NCBI GenBank assembly: GCA_000149265.1
Contig: CH003153.1
Coordinates: forward strand, 149,905 to 213,904
Direction of reading: 5' to 3'
Source of the DNA: Ciona savignyi
Lineage: Eukaryota; Chordata; Ascidiacea; Phlebobranchia; Cionidae
Length of the DNA stretch: 64,000 nt
The position numbers were made by a program, and so were the translations under genes. The notes beneath the pieces were generated by a model that saw only the letters and a list, made by a program, of their open reading frames with translations, did no database searches and had not been told where the DNA came from. This document shows, piece after piece, positions 11,163-22,800 of this stretch. Numbering within the stretch: position 1 is the stretch's first letter; every line of letters starts with the position of its first letter.

Positions 11163-11494
11163 GGTCACATTGAAAGATTTAAGTAATTTAAGCGCTTTAC
11201 CGCACACTTTTCTTTGAGGCTTATTGTAAAAGTGTATTTTTTTATAAATTCAATTTTTATTTATTTATTTTTTTGCAAACATTGCCCGAAAGCATATAAC
11301 AGAAAATATGTTTTAAAGCACCATATTGAGAGCATTCATTTGGGAATAAAGAATTGTTAATTCGAAACCTGTGAGTTTCGCACAGCCTACAAGTGCTCAT
11401 TTGACCAGCATATGTGAACTTCACCAATAAAAGCCGTACACATGCGGATATTGTGACAAATCTTTACAATTAGCTCAACACTTCTCGAACACAA
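11163..11494. repeat. 332-bp direct repeat, right copy
   Basis: Same orientation, same length and seemingly the same sequence as 6777-7108. At its right end it continues into the rest of a zinc-finger reading frame, so this side carries the original locus sequence. Confidence 0.9.
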
Positions 11495-11525
11495 ACGTAT
11501 TCACACAAATTCAAACACTCGTTAG
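11274..11525 (+). pseudogene. C2H2 zinc-finger pseudogene, 3' end
   Basis: First finger is intact in spacing: C-x2-C-x12-H-x4-H starting CKHCPKAYN. A TAA follows in the linker, a second finger (TCEFRTAYKCSFDQH) is degenerate and ends in TGA, and a third (YTCGYCDKSLQLAQH) loses one base before its first zinc His; beyond that base the other frame reads KRIHTNSNTR and then TAG at 11523. C2H2 proteins are DNA-binding regulators; here only a dead terminal piece remains. The left repeat copy carries the same lesions, truncated by the LTR. Confidence 0.75.
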
Positions 11526-11894
11526 ATCGAAGGTTTTAAGATCGAAACCAGCCGTTAGCTGGTCGGTTGTGTACGAAGATTGCCTGTTTGATAGCGCCAC
11601 TTTCCGTTTAACAATGACGTGGATACGAATACCTCCCATCTTTAAGGTAATAAATATAACATTCGAAATGCAGAATATATTAATTAGCTCTTCCAACTGA
11701 GAAAGCTTTTTGGAATCCTCAAGGTCACTGTTGTCAATGAAAGTTTAGAATCCATAGTTTCGTTCCCGAGGCTTGCCACATAAATTGAAACCTGGTAAAT
11801 ACACATGTCAATCGGTGGTACTAATTACACAATTATTACAACTCAATATAAAACGTTTTCTAATCTTTGAGAATCTGAGCTGCAATACGTATTT
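11526..11894. other. Intergenic, no supported gene
   Basis: No motif, repeat or gene seen apart from chance short frames. Confidence 0.45.
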
Positions 11895-12190
11895 GCCCGT
11901 TGGTCTAGCGGTTAAGTGCGTCGCCTTTCAATCGAAAGGTTGCAGGTGCGAAACTGGTCGCTAACTAGTCGGTTGTGTCCTTGGGCAAGGCACTTAACGG
12001 ACATTGCCTGAACCCAGCGGATTAATGGGTTCTACCAAATTGAAGGAACGTGTGAATCATACACAACACACTGCAATAGCTCCGGTAACCCGACAGCGGG
12101 CGCGAGGTGATCTGACGATTGCCCGTGTGTTAACCCCCTTGGTTTTCCCATTCACGGGGATAAACATGAATATCCAATCCTATCCTTCTA
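11895..12190 (+). repeat. tRNA-derived SINE, near full length
   Basis: The head has an A-box-like TGGTCTAGCGG and a B-box-like GGTTGCAGGTGCGAAAC, with a CCTTTCAATCGAAAGG anticodon-arm-like hairpin between. The body has the GTTGTGTCCTTGGGCAAGGC block, and the tail ends CACGGGGATAAACATGAATA. The copy at 45247-45537 is nearly the same. This family provides reference for the fragments at 3562, 45036 and for the 109-bp array at 61972. Confidence 0.88.
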
Positions 12191-12937
12191 TTGTTAGGAA
12201 TATATCTGCATTAACTATCAAAACATTGTTCGATATTTTTTATTTTACCAAAAATGCGCCACCTAAAGACAAACGTGAACCACTGAGCTTCATGAAAAAA
12301 CATTTTCTTTTGTTCCGTAATATCCGTGTCCAGTCGAATCAGCGTTCACTATTATTTGTTATGTGCAGCTGATATAGACTGGCTATATTTAGGATGTATG
12401 AGTGTTTTTATAGCCAGTATATCATGAATAAATGAACAATGAATCTGGTTGGGGACCTTTTCGACATTGGCTGTCTGGTTGATAATTCAGTTTAGGAGTT
12501 GAGTGCTTTGATCACTGTGGCGAAGGAGACGGCGGTTGTAGAAGAGGAACCTAAACGTGATTGATTAAAATAATCCAATTTACCACTGGGGACCCCCTGT
12601 ATAGAATATCGGTAATGCGATAGAATCATAAGAAGAAATTTTATGGAAAAAATAAGTATTGTTTTTAACGACCCAGGGAAATCCATTAGTTTAGCAATCC
12701 AAGGTAGGGCGGGGAAAATGGGCTACTAAATTAAAAATTAGGGTGTTAGTGCTTGCTTTGCAGCATCCCATTTTATTAAAATAACTTTCTAAATTTGACA
12801 AAGCAGAAGACAACCTAAACGTCGAACGAACAAGTGAGAACTAAGTAAAAGCAACATTCCCTCTTGCAACGCCACACACGGATGCATGTATTCATTACCC
12901 GGACATGGTAATATTGGCGGGGAGACAATTTGGAAAA
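12191..12937. other. Intergenic, no supported gene
   Basis: AT-rich. The short block TTAAAATAATCCARTTTACC near 12565 recurs near 36330 and 37715, hinting at a minor repeat. No gene seen. Confidence 0.45.
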
Positions 12938-13193
12938 GTTGGACACATATTGTTTTTGTCCGTATTTTATTTTTTTTTATTTTTATTTTTTCGTCAAACG
13001 CTTGACAGGCATAGCTTGTGGCTCCAACTTATCAGAAGGCGTATTGGAATCGTAATGAAACTTTGCCATTTGTTAGACAACATGGTCTAGATATTCAGAA
13101 ACCAAAATTTTTGTACAAAATATCGTACAAAATGTGTTTTACAAACAGTGGTGGTAACAAACATGATTGACACTCTCTAGTTATATATTCATG
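12938..13193 (+). repeat. Short copy of the 338-bp-unit Helitron-like repeat
   Basis: Starts GGACACATATTGTTTTTGTC, has the CGTCAAACGCTTGACAGGCAT junction and ends TTGACACTCTCTAGT, matching both ends of the long copy at 50385-52250. The inner tandem units are reduced to less than one. Confidence 0.8.
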
Positions 13194-13274
13194 ATATAAA
13201 GTCTAATCAGCTGCATAGGCGCTTCTACTTCGTCAACGGTTACGACCATCGTGTTTGAACTTCGTGTATTTCAG

Positions 13275-13610
13275 GCTTCACCAACCACCAACTTGGCTGG
13301 TATGAGTTCTTGGTCAAATGAAGAAGAAATTACAAAAGCATCAGGAAGTTTAAGGAGCTCACTCTTTGCAAGATCAAACTTGTTTTACGATCTTTGCTAC
13401 ACGCGATGCAATATCGTTGATCTCTGTGTCATATTGAACCGATCAAGATCTGAAGTGACGTCACACAGCAGTGGGAAAGGTCAAAAAAGTTCACGGGGTG
13501 AATCTGTACAACCAAACCACATTCCACTTCCTGTGTGGATATCTTTCATCGCAGATCATTCCCACCACTTCGTCACAATGATCACCTTGGAAACATCTTT
13601 CTTTAAATGA
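13275..13610 (+). CDS. Orphan terminal exon, unknown protein
   Basis: A good acceptor (TGTATTTCAG) opens 111 codons in phase 0, ending TGA at 13608. The product starts ASPTTNLAGMSSWSNEEE, contains a Cys-rich YDLCYTRCNIVDLC stretch and ends FVTMITLETSFFK. Composition looks like coding sequence, with no low complexity. I do not recognise the family, and no upstream exon could be joined with confidence (6602-6752 ends out of phase). It may be a real 3' exon or a retrocopy piece. Confidence 0.35.
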   Translation, partial: ASPTTNLAGMSSWSNEEEITKASGSLRSSLFARSNLFYDLCYTRCNIVDLCVILNRSRSEVTSHSSGKGQKSSRGESVQPNHIPLPVWISFIADHSHHFVTMITLETSFFK

Positions 13611-13849
13611 ATTGCCATCAAATTTATTCTTGCATTTAATCCACGAATCATAAATATTGTATTGTGGCTACGTAACTTAATTAATTAGAACTGAATTACC
13701 ACTCGTTTAATATCTCAGTAGGAGAATATTTGAAACGCTAAAATGCTAAAAATGTTTTATTTCATTTCTTCTATAACTACTCTATTCATTTACGAGCGAA
13801 TTACCGGGAAATATGTTCTTATTGCCGATATTATTTTACCCGGGCTTGG
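13611..13849. other. Spacer, no gene
   Basis: AT-rich DNA with nothing recognisable. Confidence 0.4.
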
Positions 13850-13935
13850 TTTTCAAACTACTGATGGTCTCGTCAAGACCTTTTTGTGTATATTTGAAAT
13901 ATGTAACGATAGCCATTTGGCCACACGACTGTGTT
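13850..13935 (-). repeat. Degenerate tRNA-Ser-like SINE fragment
   Basis: Read on the - strand it starts GTCGTGTGGCCAAATGG, an A-box-like serine-tRNA start, and ends with a weak TTTGAAAACC B box about 80 nt on. The same family occurs at 26928, 53281 and 53415. Confidence 0.45.
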
Positions 13936-14158
13936 ATTATTGCCGGTATATTAAATATCAAAATTCGGCAATACATCGCCGCATCTTGTGGATTGGTCGC
14001 TAAGTAGCTCTCGCCCCAAGATGGCGGTAGAGGACCAATGGTCTCAATGTTGACAAGGTTTAAAAGAGATTAGGTTAAGAAATAATCCGGTTATATGGGT
14101 TTTGCGTGTTATTGTAACTTAGATCGTTGACAATCCGTGCACTGCTTCGCCCAATGTG

Positions 14159-14335
14159 CCACTTGGTTTTCCGTACCGCGCCACTTGGTTTTCCGTACCG
14201 CGCCACTTGGTTCTCCGTACCGCGCCACTTGGTTCTCCGTACCGCCCCACTTGATTCTCCGTACCGCGCCACTTGGTTCTCCGTACCGCGCCACTTGGTT
14301 CTCCGTACCGCCCCACTTGATTCTCCGTACCGCGC
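14159..14335. repeat. 22-bp minisatellite, 8 units
   Basis: Unit CCACTTGGTTYTCCGTACCGCG repeated eight times without spacers. Units with CCGCC ends followed by TTGATT recur three units apart, so there is a 66-bp higher-order period. GC-rich against AT-rich flanks. Confidence 0.95.
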
Positions 14336-16017
14336 CAAACGAACGTTGCGGCAACGACTGGTTTGTGCGGATAGCGGGAAGCGGAAGTTCAGGTGGAACT
14401 TCGATACACCTTGTGTTACTAGGATTGGGGAACAAATTGGCAAAGTTTGCCGGTGGAAATGTGGCTAAGTATTATAGTTCGAGAAGTTTGGTCACAAAGT
14501 TTTGTTTTCGTTCAATTTATTGCACATCCGAGATGTAGTTGCCGTTAGATGACGCTGTTGCCGTACTTACCACGAAATTAAAGATTTTGTAAATAAGATG
14601 TAACATTATGTAAAAAGTCGAATAACGTGACTAATACATATAGCAAAGTTTATACAAAATCTGCCTTAGTGACAAGTCTATCATGGGTTCTAAACCTTTC
14701 CCGGTAAAATGCGATCATCATTGGTTTGTGGTACAAAATGCATTAAACACCCGGGCCCCGTGGTAATATAGAAAATGGCGAATGGCAAGGTGCAAGGCTG
14801 CTTGTTACCAGTCAAACGCGCTGTATCCAAGCAGATTGTAATTACCTGTTGGATAACGCCAAAGAACGCCAGGTACCTTTACCACATTGCTACGGTGCCG
14901 ATAGCCGATCGAGCGGTAAAAAGGGTTGGTCCTCATGACGAAGTGCTAAAGAAGCGTCGTGTTGGCTGAAGGAGTTATTGTTATACCTATTCTTTATTTA
15001 CTTTGTTTACATGTTTTTAATATCTATGTTAAACAATTTTAATTTGCGTCATGAAAGTTGTAAGTAATATTGGGCGACTAGACCGCACGGCAATAGGCTT
15101 CCGTTTTTTCTAAATTAGGTACTGTTTAAGCTGGAGTGTACGGTTTTCCGATTCAACCATATTTTCTATCGTACCACTAATTATAACCAGAGAACTATTT
15201 TTGATTTCAAGATACGCGTTATATTCAAACCTTGAACCCGTTGCCCGATCCGAGGAAGTAATACTTACCCTTTGGGCAAGGGTTGTTAACATTTTTTGTT
15301 TGTCTAAAATCTCACACTTAATTACTTATGCTAATTAGCAAAGTAATTAATTAGTCATTTTTCCTCATTTTTGGTCATTTTCACTCCGGTAGAGGGTAGT
15401 TCGGATATTTTTTCAAGAACTTAACTTCGAATGGCTTTTAAAAAATACCAGACAATCTTTCGATACAGGCTGTTGATTCGATTTGTGATATAGGACTGGG
15501 AAATGTACTCCTCTTGGTATCCACAGGTGTACCTTTTTCATATTTTTCAATTTTTGGGCAGGTGTGAAGGCCTAGATGTTTTGTTGGACACTTATGCATA
15601 CAGAAGATATAAAAACTTACCAATCCTAACCATCCTTGATTGTCAAACATTGGTGAAAGAAGTGGAGGCGGACAAAATGTGGTCACACGAGGCTCAAAGG
15701 TGACATTGGGTGTGTTTTTTTTACTCAAAAACAACAATTCGTACCCTGGTTATGGACTTTAAACCTTTCAAATTACAGAGAAAAAATGTGCTAAAACTTG
15801 TGGAACATCAAGCAGTGAATTTTAATGTGTACGAAGGGTTTCAGTCATCACCAGTGACACTGTCGCCAAATGAAATCTACAGAATGACCACCCTTCAGTC
15901 GAACGCCTGTTCTTATATTGTCCACGTATGGTTCTTAACCGAAATGTTACAACGGCCAGTGCACGGGCCACGGCCATAGGTTATATAAATCAAACATATG
16001 CCGGTCGATCCTGTTAA
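14336..16017. other. Intergenic, no firm gene
   Basis: One + frame at 14775-14969 (begins MANGKVQGCLLPVKRAV, ends KKRRVG, basic) has no recognised homologue. Other frames look random. Around 15953-16010 there is a GC-rich palindromic stretch (GGCCAGTGCACGGGCCACGG). Confidence 0.35.
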
Positions 16018-16395
16018 CCGGCCATAGATAGTTCGAAGATACTTCGTAACTGGGGTTTAACCAATTAAGACCTCTATGAACGGGCGGATGTGACGAGTGG
16101 TACCTCCTTGAGTCATTGTTTTTAAACGAGTGTTTTGCTGAGTAACAATGGTGGTGATTCCCCAATGTTTGTTTGGTTGATAGCAGCAAGTGCTAGGCTG
16201 CGCGCCGATGTTCTCGTATCTAGCTGTAAAATGTTGTAATAATGGATCAGTGCTTTGTGATATAAGGTGTTGATTGTGCATCTGTAGGGTTTTAAGCCTA
16301 TGTTGCAGATCCAAAACTTCCTATGTCAGGAATTTGAGTGACAGCCGTTTATGTGAGTTCAGTTTGCATTGGAGAGATAGGGAAAATAATTACTC
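16018..16395 (-). repeat. Dispersed repeat, inverted copy of 23795-24245
   Basis: Reverse complement matches 23795-24245 over most of its length. It lacks about 100 bp from the middle of the other copy. A shared frame reads QPNKHWGITTIVTQQNTRLK in both copies. Probably a transposon remnant of unknown class. Confidence 0.8.
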
Positions 16396-19300
16396 GAACA
16401 AATACAATTTTTATACCTTTGTACTGGGTTAATATTATAATATCTCCTCTTGAGTTAAGTTGTGCGCTTTAGTGCTTTGCTGGATTGCACTTTCTTCTAT
16501 TGTCCGGCCGATTTGCTCGACTAAATTCAGTCTCTTGTTGCGTCGTTTTACCTCCCTTGCTTTATAACTGTACATGTATATTCTGCACGTAATAAAAATC
16601 GTATCAGCGTTGACAATTTTTCACCCGTATCTTCATTCGTAATAAAGTATGATGATTAAGCAACCTATTCTATAAACCGTTATTACAGCCACGTTATAGC
16701 AAGACTGTATATCAGCTTGCTAAAATAGCTTTAGTGGGGAACGTTAAAACTCTTCATTGCATAATATGTTGTAGTTACCGATCATGTCAGCTAAAGTAAC
16801 TAAGTCAAGCTTGACTTGTTGCAAGCTCATACATTTGTCAGCTCAATAAACACAGAGGAGTTGATGGGAAATGCAATCGAGGTTCTTCGCGTAAATGAAA
16901 TATATCATGGTCAGTTCATGAGCCATGAACTTAGATTTAGTTTTAGTTTAGTTTATTTTTTGTTTTCACGATGAAAACACGAAGCGGGACTATCGGTAAA
17001 AATTTGGAAAACGGGAAAAAACGGCAAAACGACAGTCGTTAGAACACGTCCAAAAAAATGAATAGACTATTAAAATTCGCTATAAGTTGACGTGGCCGCT
17101 AAACCCAAATAAAAAATAAATAATTAGGCCTATAGAAAACAAAAATAATTAATTGCTTATAAAACAAAAATTGCACTATTACACTAAGCCTCAAAGAAAA
17201 GTGTGCGGTAAAGCGTTTCGTTATTTTTGTTCGGTAACTCAAGCATTTTTAAGCTATTTTTTATTATTTTCCTGCGTGTTGTCTGTTAACTGTACGTGGA
17301 GAACTTAATATTATTATGCCATAGTCCGTTATTATTAATGTGGTAATGGCATTTGGAAAACACAATTTAAATCGTTGAAAATATCTGACTATGACTGCGA
17401 GTATTGACGTTAATGGGGGGTGATGCACTTTGCCTTCCACCGACCGGAAATAAAATCTTGTCGAAGAATTTAATTCCAATTCTATCGAAATGTGCATTTG
17501 TCATGTTTTTGATAAATAAGAATTGGCGTAGTTATAGTTACCTGAAAAACCGCGGCCTGTATTTAATTTCTCCTAACCTGTGTTAACATTATTTTGGTAA
17601 AAAATTAACTTAACTCTATTATATGTTTTCCTACTCACGCAGCGTCAACGGCGTAACGCATGGGTAATTTAGAAGTATCCAGTCCCAAACAAGCTCTACG
17701 TTTGTAAATTTACGATTCATTGTACAATTGTACGGTCTTGAATTGAAAGGCTAACTTTATTGAGGTTTCAGATGAGCAAATATTAAAGAGATATATATTT
17801 ATAAATTATAGAGTTATTAAACATGTTAGCTAAAAGCTTGCCAAGAGTTTCGTTATTTATAAGTACATCTTATAATATTTGTTGACTACATAACTGTTGT
17901 TACTGTGTAAATTATTAAGTTGCTAAATAACATTCTTTGTTTAATTTGATTATGTGGATGTGAAATATTCGTGGTTTTGAACATGTGAAGAAAATCTACG
18001 AACTCCACGTCACCCTGGTTACGTGGATTATGTAGCTTAGAGTGCCAATGGTGTTTCAGTCAGGCGTGAAATGAAAAAGTCTGATAATACAGGGGGCTGC
18101 GCAGCACTGACTGTCACGTGATACAACGAGCAGCGAAAGAAAACATCCGAGAGTTTCCACGAAGTGTTACCTCCAGTTAGTTCCTTAAATCAGCGAGAAG
18201 CCATAACAGATATTCAGGAACTCAGCAATGTAGATATGCATTGATATTGTATTATGTTATACCTGTATGATTTATTAATATGGTTGAATTGTGAGTATGT
18301 AAATTTCAAGGTGTAACTTTATTACGAAAAATCGCTCTTAACTATATTTTGCAGGCATGTTTAGCGCCTGTTACCTGCTTCATTTGTTATAAGAACAACA
18401 CATATGTAATATATAAACTTTAATCATTTAGGTTTACTCTTCTAATTTTCTAACCACAACACCCAAATAAAATAGGCCAAAGATTTTAGACTTCTCGAAT
18501 TTCAATAGTTCGTGTGCGTATGGTGAGTTCGAGGGTAATATGATATCGGGGCTAAAGAACCATAGCCTTCAGGTTTGTGAAATTAAATCTTCTATCCGAT
18601 TAAAATTATTATAATCAGCATTAGAACTTAGTAAAGAATACAATAAACAATTCGGCAAACTAACCGATCCGTAAGTAATACGATGTCAAAATAAAATATT
18701 TACAAGGGCAACTAAATAAAAATGAAAAAGAACTTTTAACTCTATCGATTTATAACGTTATGATTTATAACTATATCGTTCCTGTAATATCGCCTTTACA
18801 TCGCAAAAGTCAAGTGTAAATCAAGTCGTTAAAAATAAAATCGGATTTTTTAAACCTCATAACCACCTTCAAACAATGTCCGCTAAATCCCCAGAAACGC
18901 AACCCCACTAAAATCACTAATCAGTTTACTACACCACGGGACTTACCCGATTGCTTGGTGTGCGTTTATGGTATATAAAATGTTGTGAGGAATGTTGTAA
19001 TTATTATTCTTGTTATTTACTGTGTTAGAATAGGGGTAGGCCTACAGGCGATCAATCCTAACACTTTAATCAAATTAAACCTTATTTATGTATAACTTAA
19101 AATATAGTCTGTTACCGAGGGGTAATTAATTTGATTTATAATAGCATAGTGGATAAGTGCAAAGTATTTTCGTCGATAGGTTGCGAATGCAAAACTACTA
19201 ACTAGTCAGTTGTGTTTTTGGTTATTGTATTTCTAGACATCGCTCGAAGCCACCGAATTATTGTGTTGTGACAAAATTGAACAAATTTGTTTTAAATGCA

Positions 19301-20989
19301 CATGAAGAAAACTGTTGATTTGGTAACTAAGGGACCCATCAGTTCAAGCTTGCATAAACGAAACGGTGACAATTCGGGGTAAAATAATCACAATGTTATA
19401 TAGCACGGTTTATAGTAATATATATTACGTTTCTCTGCCCAGTGACCTAGCTTACATGGATATATAAACGCATAGTTGCCTTGTGCTTAACAAATGGTGG
19501 TGGTTGACAGGTGGTTGACATTCTCCAGTTTCTGCTTGATTTTCTGCACATAATCAACAATCTAAAGGTTGCCATTTTATATCCGGTTTAATAGATTTTC
19601 GGAAAATTAATTGTTTTTTAAATTCATTCACTTGCTTGTGGACAAACTGCTCAGTCGAAGAAGGAAAAAGTCAATCGACTCGGTAGTTGAGGGCGAGGAA
19701 TTCTTGGTTTCTCATTGGATCACAGTAAAAGGTGAGTCTGGTCGAGTCTGATATACGGACAGAAACTTTGTTCTTCGAAAGCCTACTCCAGTGCTATTAG
19801 TATCTCTGGATCCGGAAGATTGTGCATTGTTCTTTAGGTTTGAGTTGTAGCAAATAAAAATATTTACTTCCACGCGGCTTGATTCAGTTTCAATGTGAAT
19901 GATCATTTGATGCCCTGATTATAATTAAAACAGCAGAATATAATTATTTGTTGACCAAATGCAGACACAGCTATCAGTAACAACACTTAGGAGTATTAAC
20001 ACACGATTGCCAGTGTGTCTGTGGCGTGTCGGTAATATAAGTTCTGATCAGACGATTCTCTGGCTGACCGTACTCAGTTAATTTGACTCTCGCAATCCGA
20101 CAACTCACGGGAAGGGGCTTTTATTCTTGTTTATTTATAAGCTGACACAGCGAAGTTCAAACAATACAAACAGTTCAATTTCGCTTGTTGGTTCGTTAGA
20201 CAAAAATTCTTAAGACTTTCATTGGTGGAATTTGATATAGTGCCATACAGTTAGACGTTGTTCTTATACTCTGGTTTCTTTAGTCAAATCATAGACCGCC
20301 ATATCATTAGAAGGTTTTTTCGGCTGTCTTTTCGTTGGACACATTTTAGAATGATTCTTCTACATCACGTTTCAGCACAAGCGATTACGAACACACAAAA
20401 AAAAAGCGGCGCAACACGTGGTTCGTGATAAAAGATTAGTCAGGAAACTTAAATTTCCTAAAGTCGGATTACAGGCTATGAGAAAACAGTAAAGCACATC
20501 TGTATAATATTAAATGTTCAAAATTAAATGATATAACACGTAATGGCGAAATTGCTATGTTTTCCTAGCCATAAATTACCTTATTTCATAGAAAGAGTTG
20601 TTGGTATAACATGGTATTAGGATATTTACTGATATACCGTTCCTGGTTCGTGTTTGACTAATATATTATAGACACGGTTCGTGATAAACATGGAAATATT
20701 ATCTAGCTTCCATAAAATGTGATTTTAATAATAACTTAATCCTAATAATTCAAAATACAAACTTTTACCAAAAATTATATGGTGCTGTTTATTAGGTGGA
20801 TTAATTTCTTGATTGTTTGTGTTTAATAAAAATATAATTTTAACCTTTTTAAAACAAATGTTAAAGAAAAGTAATGTTTGTTCGAACACTTGATCTTTTC
20901 CTAACTTCCAAAGTTTAATATCGAGCAGTATTTGTTCAACACTATATTTTGAACAAACTACTCTCGCAGAAGACTACTGATTTAGCGGC
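16396..20989. other. Gene-poor AT-rich stretch
   Basis: No supported coding sequence. A 29-nt block at 17188-17216 is the reverse complement of part of the 332-bp repeat at 6777. A weak SINE remnant lies near 19148-19280, and 19497-19535 resembles the 3' end (GGTGGTTGACATTCTCCAG) of the Helitron-like family. Remaining short frames look random. Confidence 0.45.
19148..19280 (+). repeat. Decayed tRNA-derived SINE
   Basis: GGATAAGTGC, GGTTGCGAATGCAAAACT and AACTAGTCAGTTGTGTTTTTGG follow the order and spacing of the SINE at 11895, with many substitutions. Confidence 0.45.
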
Positions 20990-22800
20990 GGGGAGACGCA
21001 GAGCTAACCGGTAGAAGGAGGAGAGTAATCCGCGATTCTAACTTGGATTCCCGGGGTAAAGTGAAGAGGTGTGCCCAGTGTTACTTATTTCAAGTCATTG
21101 TAATAATGATTTAAACCTTTCGGTTTCTCATAAGAAATTATGTGCAATTTAATTTCGCGTTCAATATCGTGTGAAGATCAGTTTGGAGTAACTTAATATA
21201 CAATATCTTCTGCACAGGAACTACCAGAGAGAAGAGATTCGGTGTCGAGAGGCAAGTAGTCCTTTTGCTGGATTCTCTGTACAATGTGAAGACATGAGGC
21301 TGGAGAGTATCGTGCAATTAATACTCATTATAATTAAATCAAAATCTGCAGAAACTTGAGAACCAGCTTTTGCGGAGAAAAGAATCGACGAGAACGGACA
21401 TCGGTGGAGACGAAACAAGTATCCCGTGTTCCTTGCTGGGATTTCGTCAACACCGTGAAAGCGTGAGAAATCGTATTTAATAATTATTTGTTGATGTGTG
21501 TGGTCTAGTAAAACGTTTGTCAGCAATTCCTATCCGATTGTGTAGTTTGTAGGTTAAAACACAGTGCAGAACCTTGCTGGGATCCCGTACAATGTGAAAA
21601 TGTGCCACCGCATATATATTATGTTTATACAAAGATCTTATGGAGCTCGTCAATACGTCAAGTCCAGTTTCAACTTTAGAATTGTAGTTTCTAACTTTTA
21701 AATTGTTTGGGCCGATCACCTGATCGTTTGTTCCGTGGTGATTGTTTCCTTTTTGGTATCTAAGGTTTTTAATTAATAACTTTAATTATTGGTGATGACT
21801 TTAACGTCAATCTACCATGATGATAATGACTTTAACCCCAATCTACCATGATGATAATGACTTTAACCCCAATCTACCATGATGATAATGACTTTAACGT
21901 CAATCTACCATGATGATAATGACTTTAACCCCAATCTACCATGATGATAATGACTTTAACCCCAATCTAGATTGTGTTGGGTGTATGTATACGAATAATT
22001 CCTTAATAACTTGAATATTTAATGTAGGTAAAAGATAACAAACATTGTATAAAAAACATATTATCCACAAGCAACATATTGTTCCCGTGTAAATTCGAGC
22101 ATGAGTGTCCGATTCTTTGCACAATTCTTAACTAGTGAGGAAAATACTTATTTACATGAAAAGAAAAGCAGAATTCACCATCGCCTAAGAGGGGAACACT
22201 CCTAGGCATTTGCTGGGATTTCCTGTACAAAGTGTAAACATGAGACTGGAGAGAATCGTGTAATTAAAACTCATTATAATGTAATCAAAATCTGCAGAAA
22301 ACCTGAAAACCAGCTTTTGCGGAGAAAGGACTCAACGAGAACGGACATCGGTGGAGACGAAACAAGTATCCCGTGTTCCTTGCTGGGATTTCGACAACAC
22401 GGTAAAAGCGTGAGCGGAATCGTATTTAATAATTATTACTTTGTTTAAGTTAAACTTTTTTTCAATAAACATCTTATCCGGTTGGTAGTTTTGTTTGAGT
22501 GCCTGTGCAACGTAAAAAGGTGCGAAATACGGTGCCAGTCCAGATTATTGCTCTTTTGTTTCTGCTGGGAATTACACTTTTTAACTTTTATCTTGACGAT
22601 AATGACTTTTACATAGAACTTTAATGTCGGTATAAAATAAGTAATTTGTATTTTTCTCGAGGTCTAAATAAACTTATTCTTTACCATGATTTGCAGAAAT
22701 CTACCAAATCGACGAATGCGTGGAAACGACGAAGACAACGCGTAGAGGCAAGCGATTCCTGCGGAGGCTTCAAGCACAAAGTGTGAGAAGCTGAAATGGA
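20990..22800. repeat. Noncoding array with a recurring ~37-nt motif
   Basis: A motif close to CTTGCTGGGATTTCNTACAA plus GTGAAANCGTGAG occurs at 21040, 21261, 21431, 21571, 22207 and 22378, with weaker forms near 22495 and 22758. Two of them sit in a ~225-bp block (21260-21487) duplicated at 22215-22440, a period of about 957 bp, including AACGGACATCGGTGGAGACG word for word. No reading frame is shared convincingly. It could be a noncoding transcript gene, a duplicated regulatory region or an unknown transposon. Confidence 0.7.
21793..21969. repeat. 31-bp minisatellite, about 6 units
   Basis: Units of GATGATAATGACTTTAACCC plus CAATCTACCAT; some units carry AACGTC in place of AACCCC. Sits between the two copies of the 957-bp-period block. 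Confidence 0.93.

Noticed and set aside
11895-11960. Functional tRNA gene
   Set aside because: The A and B boxes belong to a SINE head; the acceptor stem does not pair and the SINE body follows directly.
14159-14335. CRISPR-like regular repeat
   Set aside because: Units are contiguous with no unique spacers, and the DNA is eukaryotic.
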